Origin: Nageia nagi
Taxonomy: Eukaryota > Pinophyta
DNA length: 64,000 bases
NCBI GenBank assembly: GCA_050084985.1
Contig: JBITNC010000001.1
Span: 62,682,001-62,746,000 of the forward strand
Direction: 5' to 3'
Positions 22,714-32,299 of the stretch are shown here, in pieces. The notes below the pieces were generated by a model. It searched no databases and was not told the origin of the DNA. It was given only the letters and a program-made list of their open reading frames with translations. The translations under genes and the position numbers were made by a program. Numbering within the stretch: position 1 is the stretch's first letter; every line of letters begins with the position of its first letter.

Positions 22714-22719
22714 AATAAA
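22714..22719 (+). terminator. Polyadenylation signal of the PMD gene
   Basis: AATAAA about 35 bp after the stop codon, preceded by TTATATTGTA, a typical plant near-upstream element. It shows that the antisense gene has its own 3' end. Confidence 0.6.
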
Positions 22720-23069
22720 AAACATTTTGATCATGATATATATAAAACACAAATTTTGGTACCTAATTTGCTCTTGTACATGTATCTATGATGAATGAAT
22801 TTGATATTCTATGATCCTTGAGAATGATGCCAACGACACAACCTAAAATTCTGACTTCCCATGCTACGGGAGTAATCGGTACCTTTTACTTTCCTCTATT
22901 TTTCCACTAAAAGAGCACCGCCGACGGTCCTATTATCACCAAATACAACATCGGTGTTCCTGTCATGACATCATGAAGCCCTCGAATCTCTTGACCCTGA
23001 CATCCATTAGAGACCTGAACCAACTGCTAGCTTTTCTCTTCTCTCTCTTTTTTTTTTATATATTTTGAT
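22720..23069. other. Spacer between PMD and gag 3' ends in element D
   Basis: The two genes converge here. No coding frame was recognised. A CT-rich run ends in ten T (23035-23055), just after the gag stop on the other strand. Confidence 0.4.
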
Positions 23070-24287
23070 CTACCAAATAATACTTTTGGAGGACCTAGAG
23101 CTCCCACCAGTGCTAACCTCACAAGCATCTTCAAGAAATATCATATTGATATGCTGTTCTTCTCCTGTATCTTTGACCTTTACTAGACATACATAGAATC
23201 CATCTTCTATGAGCTTCTGTATTCTATCCCTAAGATTTCCACATCCATTAGTAGCATGGCCTTTAGTCTGATGATATTCACAATATCTATCTTCCTTATA
23301 CCAATGGGGTTTTTCTGCTATAGGATCTTCTTCACACTTAGGTAAAGGTTGTAATAACCCTTTTTCTGCAAGGTCTTTTAGGATATGTCTTGGAGGTATG
23401 GGAAATCTCACATATTTCTTTTCCTTCGTCTCACTTGTCTTCTCATCCACATGGACAATTTTCTCTTTCTTTAGCGATTGTGGTTTCTTATCCTTTGCTT
23501 TTGTCTTTTCACTATTACCATACTTTACAAGCCCTAGCTTCACAAGGACTTTTTCTTTCTCTAACAGTTTATACGTCATATCGAAAAATGTAAGATGTGT
23601 ATAATCGATAACATATGATTGTAAGGGCAATATAATAGCTTCTTTAAAAATGTTATTTACCTCTTTTTCTATTAATCTTGTCTTCACTTGCTGCCATGTC
23701 TTTTTAAACCTTACAACAAATTTGTCTAGTTGCTCATCACTGTCTTGCTTGATAGCACATAAATTTGATAGCATAATCTCCTTCTTGATGTTATGCTTAT
23801 ACTGCTCCAGAAATAAATTACTGAATTCCTCAAATGATGTGATGGACCCTTCAGGTAAGGCATAAAACCATTCTCGAGCCTCTCCTTCCAAGCTCTGGGG
23901 GAAGAATTTAGCTTACAATCTTTGGTCTGTACCAATTTTGAGTTCACACTCATCCTTGAAACCCTGTATATGTCTTCTTGGATCTCGTTCACCATTGAAC
24001 TTACTAAATTTTGGTTCTTTATATTCGGATGGTGGCATGTGCCTACGAATTTCATCACATAAAGGACTACCGAATTCGAAAGAATCATTAGGTGGGGTTG
24101 ATCTCCTTGGCAATCTATCTATCTATCTCTACATACCTTCCATAGTAGCCTGAAAATTACTATTGTCACCTTCAGTGCTATTTTGCATTCCTCCGGATCC
24201 CTCCGGATCATCATGTCTGATTTCTACCAATAATTCATCCAAATCTCTTTTTGAAAGACTACGCAAGAATAACTTAAGCTATTCCAT
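23070..24287 (-). pseudogene. gag of element D
   Basis: Capsid/nucleocapsid protein, about 405 codons in one frame from ATG at 24287. The capsid part has YKEPKFSKFNGERDP, then HIQGFKDE, then FFPQSLEGEAREWFYALPEGSI, the plant gag core (DPxxHIxxF...LxGxAxxWYxxLP). A basic, Lys-rich region follows, then a finger CEYHQTKGHATNGC (CxxHxxxxHxxxxC type, usual in Tat/Ogre gag) near residue 340. Four in-frame stops: three TAG where Gln fits (after ME, and twice in GM.R.IDRL) and one TAA after DQRL. No pol follows. Otherwise uninterrupted, so decay is recent relative to its neighbours. Confidence 0.85.
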
Positions 24288-24359
24288 AACTAAAACACTC
24301 ACAAAATAGATGTTAGTCTTAACTAAAACCTTTTTAGGGTTTTAGTATAATGATGTGTA

Positions 24360-24378
24360 GTTCACATCGGGTTCACCA
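24360..24378 (-). promoter_or_regulatory. Primer binding site of element D
   Basis: Minus strand TGGTGAACCCGATGTGAAC, two bases after the LTR end. The tRNA was not identified. Element C has a similar site (TGGTGAACCTAACTTC), again linking the two families. Confidence 0.7.
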
Positions 24379-24380
24379 AA

Positions 24381-25257
24381 TGTTTACAAATAAAATTGAG
24401 CGTGCAAATAAGTAAATAGGCAAATATCTACAAACTCAATATTATCTGTATTCTAGCTATGGATAGTAATTTATTCTAGATAACAATAAACAACATAACC
24501 AATTTCAGAAGTGTAATTATACCAATCAAGACTATAATTCGTGTACTTACCTCATGGAACGTACCTGACAATGAAAGATGCAGATATTGGCGATGCAATG
24601 ATGATGAGCTGCCTTTCCCATAATGCTGTGACCTGCAAGGATGCAAAAAGAGGACCATGAGCGGTCCATTTTAGTGGTATAAGAGTGCCAACGGTGTTCT
24701 TCCGTTCACAAAGGAGCACCAGGGGTCTTTGTTTGATAGTTTTGACCTCTCGATTAAGTCCAAAACTTCAATGTAGATGTCTCAGATAGCAGTATAATAT
24801 CAGAATTGATCACAGATGTCAGGATAGCTCATGTAAGGAAGCACACAAACCACAGCCTTGTAGGCGGTACCAAGAGATACCTTAAGGGGTAGCCACTTAC
24901 AAGACCATACGCGGGATCATGTGTATCCTTGTTATTATGGACTTACTATTAGATCCCTTATTTATATAGATAATAGATAATACTACCCATGGGTTGGCAT
25001 GCATCCACATAAATAAGGTTAATTCATAAGATTTAAGATAAACACATCAATAAACAAGATAATTCATGCAATACTCAAGATAATCCATGCAATATTCAAG
25101 ATAACCCATGCAATATTCAAGATAACCCATGCAATATTCATATTCAAGCCAAACATAGATATTATCACTTTAATCCATTCAAGACATATAGTTAGGCCAA
25201 GCATATTTCATTAATTTATTGATTTTAAAAACATAAATTCATTTTTATGTGTTAACA
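24381..25257 (-). repeat. 5' LTR of element D
   Basis: 877 bp, partner of 17718-18591. Minus-strand TATA-like CTATATAAATAAG at 24957-24969 would drive the gag transcript. The four 21-bp units lie at 25055-25138. Confidence 0.92.
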
Positions 25258-25262
25258 CTATA

Positions 25263-26141
25263 TCACCAAGTTTTAACTCTTTAGGCTTAATCATTTTTTC
25301 TATAGGCTTTTTTTATTCTAGAATGATACACACAAAGGTATTCTTGAGCACTAACCCATTTTTCATCTAGGACCTTTAGTTGGGATAATTTAACTTTCCT
25401 TTTATCCTCATTAGGAATGAGGCCATCTAGTGACATACAAAGAGATGAAATTTCTAACTCAAGGGGAACTCTAGTTGGGATAATTTAACTTTCCTTTAAT
25501 TCTCATTAGGAATGAGGCCATCTAGTGACATGCAAAGAGATGAAATTTCTAACTCAAGGGGAACTATGACTTCATCACCATACATTAATGAAAAAAGAGT
25601 TACCTGTATGGAAGTCCTTATACTTATTTTATAGGCCCACAAAGCATTAGGGAGTTGTTCATGCCAATCTTGACCATGTTTTACAATAATTTTGGATAAG
25701 ATACTTTGAATGACCTTGTTAGAAAATTCAACTTGACCATTACCTTGGGGATAATATGAGGTAGAAAATTTTCTTTCAATATGATATTTAGCCCAAAATT
25801 CCTTAACATCATTATCTTTAAAGTTAGTACCATTATCCATGAACAATTTAAAATGCACCTCATATCTAGAAATGATAAACTCAATAAGAAATTCAACAAT
25901 CTTACCTCATTTTGTAGACTTCATGGGTATATCCTTCACCCATTTCATGAAGTATTATGTAGTTTTTTATGATATAATTATGGCCATATATTGAAATAGG
26001 GTTAATTTTGTCAATGAAATCAAGTACCCAAATAGAAAAAGGCCAAGGATATACAATATAATGCAAAGCATGAGAAGGATAGGGTTGAAGATTAACATTC
26101 TTTTGACATTATTCATATTTCTTAACATGCAATTTATAATC
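25263..26141 (-). pseudogene. Integrase core of element C
   Basis: Minus strand. An open segment at 25496-25858 reads FMDNGTNFKDNDVKEFWAKY, then TSYYPQGNGQVEFSNKVI, QDWHEQLPNALWAYK and YGDEVIVPLE. This includes the second catalytic Asp (DNG) and the Glu of GQVE. The upstream zinc and first-Asp region (25900-26140) is badly broken. A 95-bp tandem duplication (25378-25472, 25473-25567) at the end of the core shifts the frame. Confidence 0.75.
25378..25567 (-). repeat. 95-bp tandem duplication in element C integrase
   Basis: AGTTGGGATAATTTAACTTT starts at 25378 and again at 25473. The copies differ at only a few bases. Since 95 is not a multiple of three, it breaks the frame. Confidence 0.92.
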
Positions 26142-26849
26142 TTAAAGCATAGTAGGCAAATAATGACCTAGTTTAAGCAACTTTTGATAAATAAATTTAT
26201 CACTAAAGTTTCCATCACATTCACCATCATTAGCTTGATGGAGGGCCATATCTACTTTATGCCTTATTAAACATATAAGAAGAGCACCATCAAAAGAATT
26301 TCTATATAACAAATCACCAATGATGACATATTGGGTAGCTAGATTTTTAAGCCTACTTATAGGTTTATGATCAAAGGAAATAAGAACAACACTATACTTA
26401 AGATATTTGAAAACATATTGATACCATTCACATACATTTATACAAGTAGATGCATAACAATGATATTCAATAGAATCTCCAAAAACATGCTTATAAAAAG
26501 GCTTACCTATATTTTTGATTATAAGGATAGTTTCTTCATCTTCTATGTTAATAGGAGCAAGGAAAGCAACACTATCCATGGAATCAACATAGCTATTGCT
26601 ATCTCTTGGAATGTTATCAATTTCATACTCACTGAAGTAGACGAGAAAATTCTACATCATTTCCTCATATGGTTGTAACTTGGGATCTTTGGTGTTGTAG
26701 ATTTTGAATAGTTGCTTCATGATAAGTTGGGAATAATAAAATATTTTTATCTTTTTTACTTTCATAAGTATTGTAGCTTTTAGACCTATGATCAAAGCCT
26801 CATATTCTACCATATTTTTAGTGCAATCAAAACTTAAACAATAAGACAT
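26142..26849 (-). pseudogene. RNase H and integrase N-terminal region of element C
   Basis: Open segments 26652-26849 and 26142-26579. The first has FDCTKNMVEYEALIIGLKA (RNase H catalytic Glu region), then FYYSQLIMKQL where GDSxLIxxQ is expected, so the catalytic Asp is replaced. The second has YVIIGDLLYRNSFDGALLICL followed by the HHCC-type start of integrase (ALHQANDGECDGNFS). This junction is characteristic of Tat-type gypsy elements. Confidence 0.75.
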
Positions 26850-28640
26850 GGGGATAACATCATTATGAGGGTTGATGAAGAAACTTACTTCTCCTACTCC
26901 ATGAATGCTCTTATAACCATCAAATAATAGGTTCCACTCATCATTTTCTATAAAACCAACAAAATTTTATAGGTACTTAGGCTCAGGAATAGAGTGGCAG
27001 TGTAGAAGTGCAATGAAGACACTAGGTTCATGGTTGCTTTAATTATACACTTCATTAGGAAATACTTCCTGCATGCTTGATACTTTTTTTATGGATGATT
27101 TACAATGAAATATATTATATATTATCCTTTTATTAATTTATGAGTAATAAAGACCAAATTAAACTCTTGAAGCAACATTACCCATTTTGTATCCCTTTTG
27201 AATAGGTAGGATTTGAATATAAGATATTTGAGAGGATCAGCCTAAAATTAATATAGATTGCATTTCCAAGTAGGTAATGTATTAGGTTTTTGTTTGAGAA
27301 TACTATAGAAAAACACATCTTTTCAATTGGTGTATACCTTGTCTTATAATCAAGTATATACTTCTTGATATAATAATTTGCTTCTTCTTTGTTATTGTCA
27401 TCCTTCTAAGCTAACATTTCTTCTAATGGACTTAATGTTGCTGAAACATAAAGTAACAAACTCTTTTTTGAATCATAAGGGTATAATACTAGAGCATTAA
27501 TAAGTTACCTTTTGATATTATCTAAAGCCTTTTGACACTTTTCATCTTAAATGAATTTCTTACCTTTCTTTAGGAAATGAGAAAATGGGAAAGTCATATC
27601 TGCTAGCTGAGTAATGAATCTTTTGAATGCTTGAAATTTTCCTTGAATACTTCTCAATTATTTCAAATTTTTATGAGGAATAAAATAAATAATGGATTAA
27701 AATTTCTTTAAATACACCTCTATACCTCTTTTGGAAATAATGAACCCAAGCAACTTACTTGATGAGATTACAAATGCATACTTTTGAGGTTTCAACTTTA
27801 ACTTGTATTCTCTCATTCTTTGAAAATTCTTTCACAAATATTAAATGTGATCATCTTTGGTTGTGAATTTCTCTAGGATATCATTAGCATATAACTCAAC
27901 ACTATTATTGATCATATAATGGAACATACTCATCATGGCTCTTTGATAAGTTGCACTTGCATTGTTTAGAAAAGGCATGACTACCCAACAAAATGTGTTC
28001 TAAGGAGTAACAAAAGATATCTTATGTTGGTCCTCCTTATTGATCCTAATTTTATTATAGCCAAAAAATCCATCCATGTAAGATAAAATCTCATTACTTG
28101 CTATTGAATCTATAATCATATCAATGTTAGGATATGCATTGTTGATATCCTAAAATCTATACAATATCTTATTTCACCATTAGGCTTAGCTATAGGAACA
28201 ATATTAGAAATCCATGGAGAATAATCAATAAGAATAATAAAAAAGTAGCAAGATATTTTTCAATTTCCTTTTTAATAGAAAGGACTACCCTAGGATGCAT
28301 CTTTCTAGGCTTTATTAGATTGATTTTACATTTTCATTAACAACTAGGCTATGAATGAAAAAATTAGGATCAATACCAAGCATATCAGAATAAGACCAAG
28401 ATAAAACATCAGAGAACTCTTTTAATAGGAGTTGATATCTTTCCCATTCTTCCAAGGTTAACCAAGCTCCTATTTTGATTAATTATAGGTTCTCTTGGGT
28501 ACTGACGTTTACTTCTATTGTTTCTTCACTAAGATAGGATATTTCATCATTGAGTTGAAGAGGTATGCAAAATGTACCTAGTACTACATCCAAACTCAAT
28601 AGTAAGAGATGGGAATAATTGGAGAGTGATGCTAGGAACC
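26850..28640 (-). pseudogene. Reverse transcriptase of element C
   Basis: No long frame remains. Around 27990-27870 the minus strand reads VVMPFLNNASATYQRAMMSMFHYMI, then VELYANDILEKFTTKDDH, matching FGLKNAGATYQRxMxxxFHDxI and the YVDDxxVKS catalytic box, in which VD has become AN. Upstream traces of the fingers domain (YxxIxMxxxD) are present. Many stops and small indels. Confidence 0.65.
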
Positions 28641-28732
28641 CATTTATATTTTCCCATTAAAGAATGAGATGACTAATTATGAAATACATATTACTAAACC
28701 TATTACTAGCTCAATGAAAATGATCATAAATC

Positions 28733-29233
<501 letters not shown>

Positions 29234-29239
29234 GGTGTA

Positions 29240-29951
29240 GATTGCAATATCTGCATCATCCATGTAGATCTTGTTACCAAAATAAGCTTGATTTTGTATG
29301 AACCAAGTTGGAAGACTCTTTTCACTAGATTTAGGGAACTCACTCTATTTCCCTAGCTTATTAAGGATAGCATCATCATTCCTAAAAGTTTCCACTTGAA
29401 TTGGAGCTGTAGGAGGTAAGAATGGATTTGCATAGTATGAGTATAACTCCTCTATTAGATCATGCATCATGCCATAATGAAACCACTCATTGCAGATATC
29501 TCTGGTGCAGCCTTGATCATTTTTATTAATATGCTAAAAGATTGGAACTGATGAAGATGATATAGGTGTAAACTCATCAAATACAATACCAATTATTCTC
29601 TTATGTTGACCTTCATTTGAAGTATGCTCTATGTTATGCTACTTATTTTTACCTAAGCCTTTTCCACCATACTGATATTTATGCATATATTCATTAGCAA
29701 TAGTAGAATCAATAATATTGAAATGTATACTTACTTGACTTGGTGGGTTTTGTAAAATAGAAGCTATATCTTCATTATTAAATGCACTTTTTTCTTTATG
29801 TTCTTGATAGAGGACATTAAAATCTTTGATAGGGTCATCATTTTGCTTAGGAATAGAGTGATGATGCTTTATTTTTTCCTCCTTTGAGTGGTAGCACTAC
29901 ATTTTTGGGATAGAAATAGGTCCTCCAAGTCCCCTAAAATTATCATAAATA
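29240..29951 (-). other. Element C pol linker, no clear domain
   Basis: Lies between the GA repeat and the protease. Short minus-strand frames are seen but no motif was recognised. Probably the protease-RT linker. Confidence 0.35.
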
Positions 29952-30440
29952 TCAATCTTCAAGATTTATATGGTGTAAGGCTAGGTGTTGGTGCATATTC
30001 CCGCATTTGATCAAATTATGAGAAATCCAAAACCTCTTAGCTGCTTGACATACATCTCTAGTATTTTCATCTGCATGAATATTAACTTGCATGTTTTTGT
30101 GCATAAATTTAATTGATGGATACAATGAGGAAGTAATAACCCTAATATTATGCATCCATGGTCTACCAAGCAATAATTTATATGATAATTTTAGTTGAAA
30201 AATATAACTTTTTAATTAACAAATTCTACCATCTAATTTAATAGGCATAAATACATATCCAATGCATTCCTTTTTTAGTAATATTAAACCCTTTTATGCT
30301 AATAGTGGTTCTTTTCATTTTTTACATAAATTGAAGGAAAATATTTTTGCAATAATTCAATTGAACATACATTGACATTTGAACCAATATCAATCAAAGC
30401 TTTTTTAATGGGCATACGATCAATGTTAATATAGATATAT
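29952..30440 (-). pseudogene. Aspartic protease region of element C
   Basis: On the minus strand, near 30425-30320, the frame reads KKALIDIGSNVNVCSIELL, corresponding to the retropepsin box (V/L)(V/I)DxGSxxNV. At 30173-29952, LLGRPWMHNIRVITSSLYPSIKF matches the LLGRPWxH...PSxxHQxxKF motif that ends Tat-type proteases. Small frameshifts separate the parts. Confidence 0.75.
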
Positions 30441-31800
30441 AGTCATAGATTTTTCTCAATAACATCTTCATTAGGAAATTCACTTTCTTGAAATAAAACA
30501 ATGTTACAAACTAAATCGGTGTCAATATTACCTACTAATTCCACAAATCTAGCAACAAAAATATTTGCATCAACTTTGGTTTTCTTAAACTCATCAAATA
30601 ATGCATTTTTATGATTAATTAATAATTGCAAAAGTTCCAAAATACTTGGCATGAGTTACCTTTAGTTTCTCAAGGAGTTATTGCATACTATAATTGTGAG
30701 GGACCTCCATTCATTCTATCATAGCTATATTGATGCTTCCTCTAGGTATTCTCTCTTAGGAGTGTCACATAGTTCTTGGCTAAAAATAAAATTTTGTATA
30801 AGGGGTTTGAATTCCTCTAAATTAACTGCATGGGCCTTATACTATACCTTACCATCATCCAAAAATTTCCATAATTGTTTCCTTAGGATCATACATGCAT
30901 TTATTTTATGACCTTTAACCTTATGATATTCATAGAATTCTGCTTCATTTTACCAACTAGGTTAATCATCACTAGGGCCTAGTTCTTATTTTGAATTAGG
31001 TTTGATTAGTCCCTTTTGTAAATAATCCTTGAACATAATAATAGGAATCAAAGTTATATATCTCTTTATATTTCTTTTTCTGATGTCCACCTCCCGTAAT
31101 TTTCTTATTAGGGTTTCCATATTTGAAGTTACCCATATCAACTAAGCACTTCTCTCTTTGGGTAGCCTATGCATAATTTCTATAAAGGGTAGTGTCATAT
31201 GAAATTTAATTTAGAATGGATATTATGAAAAAACATGGATGTGACATGAGACTCAGATAAGGGTTTGGGAATCATTCTCCATATCTTGTGAAATCTTTAG
31301 GAAAATTTGTCAAATCTCTCATTTGAACCTTGGGGAGCACTAACTAAATTGAAAATGTCATTCATTTAGGAGTAAGATATTTGAAATGGACATAGAATTT
31401 TGATATAAGTTATGCATAGAAATTAATAGATATAGTGGGTAAAGAAAAGTACCAATTGAGTGCATCACCTTTGAATGTAGTAGGAAGTATTTAGCCATCA
31501 AGTTGTAATGCATCCCAAATTTCAACTCGAACTTCATTTTGAAAACCTTGATATGATCCATAGGATCTCCCTCACCATTTTATGTATAAAAAATAGGTTT
31601 TTCTTGCAAATTAGGTGCCCTAGTATTTCAAATCTCATCACATAGTGGATTTGAATCCCTAGACATGGGTGAACCACCTTTAATAGATCAAATGTTTCCC
31701 TCAATATTAGAGGCTTCATTTCCCTCTTCATTTCCATATAGCATATTCTGAAGATTAGCTTTGGTGGCTTTATTAAAAATATTTATCATGGTTGAAAACT
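30441..31800 (-). pseudogene. gag of element C
   Basis: Minus strand. The capsid part at 31737-31358 has DHIKVFKMKFELKFG followed by KYFLLHSKVMHSIG, matching the gag core (DPxxHIxxF...LFxxSLxGxAxxW). A finger near 30945-30885 reads EFYEYHKVKGHKINAC, the CxxHxxxxHxxxxC type with the first Cys changed to Tyr. The open segment 30443-30652 lies at the gag-protease junction. Many stops. Confidence 0.6.
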
Positions 31801-31900
31801 AAACCAATTTTATTTATAAAATACTTAAAATTCAAGATTAGTCTTATCCAAAAGTCTAGGGTATTAGTGCAACTAGTGATGGATAATATGATGTATCAAA

Positions 31901-31918
31901 AAGAAGTTAGGTTCACCA
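31901..31918 (-). promoter_or_regulatory. Primer binding site of element C
   Basis: Minus strand TGGTGAACCTAACTTC, at the gag side of the LTR remnant. It shares its first nine bases with the element D site. Confidence 0.55.
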
Positions 31919-31919
31919 A

Positions 31920-32290
31920 TTATTATAGCTAAAAATAATAATAATTAGAGTTATTTATAGAATATCAATTTAACCAATTTACCATGAAATAATAAAAAAA
32001 AATGATGATATGAAATATGAAAATGACCTAATTGACCTTGACTTATCAAAATTAGATTTATGAAAGATACAAACCTACACTTTACCTATGATGAAAAATG
32101 AAGGTGAAATCCAATTGATAAAGGATGAATGATAAGCTTCTCCAAAATATAAAGCCATAAATCTGACCTCAACCCAACACCAATTCTAGGAACCTAATGA
32201 TGTATCTTAGTTATCATTACAAAATACTTCATCCTTTTGCATGATGTCATAATTCCACCTTCAATGCATAAAATCTCACATGCAAATTAT
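31920..32290 (-). repeat. 5' LTR remnant of element C
   Basis: About 190 bp (32101-32290) match 16117-16320. Beyond 32290 the likeness stops and a different element begins, so the LTR is truncated. Confidence 0.5.
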
Positions 32291-32299
32291 TTAACATTT

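Larger units (their letters stand above)
20293..22719 (+). pseudogene. Plant mobile domain (PMD) gene in antisense of element D
   Basis: Gene of the plant mobile domain family (aminotransferase-like, MAIN/MAIL relatives), nuclear proteins linked to silencing and meristem maintenance. The main exon begins at 20868 after a clear 3' splice site and opens DYAYLMRPSG. It carries ALMERWDPNSNNFHLPTGEI and TLEDIYRITRLPIRG, the hallmark of PMD, and later WQQWAMIEGPNF. After one frameshift near 21700 comes a very acidic tail (21900-22290). A 91-bp intron (22293-22383) joins in phase to a coiled coil (MAKLCGQIDQKDEEIRELQ) and a Gly/Ser end; stop at 22677-22679. About ten in-frame TAG and one TGA stops, mostly at expected Gln/Arg codons, show it is now dead in this copy. 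The N-terminal exon is unresolved. Confidence 0.82.
17713..25262 (-). mobile_element. Element D: gag-only LTR retrotransposon carrying an antisense PMD gene
   Basis: Complete LTR element on the minus strand, flanked by the perfect 5-bp duplication ctata (17713-17717, 25258-25262). LTRs of 874 and 877 bp start TGTTAAC and end GTAAACA on the minus strand. They differ by roughly 5% by eye, almost all transitions. A primer site follows the 5' LTR and a polypurine tract precedes the 3' LTR. The sense strand encodes only gag. No RT, RNase H or integrase is seen in 18607-23069. That space holds a plant mobile domain gene on the opposite strand and three tandem arrays. It is therefore non-autonomous, probably mobilised by a Tat-type relative. 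Confidence 0.88.

Noticed and set aside
17718-25262. Two LTRs of D being independent solo LTRs
   Set aside because: Primer site, polypurine tract and matching ctata duplications on the outer sides show one element.
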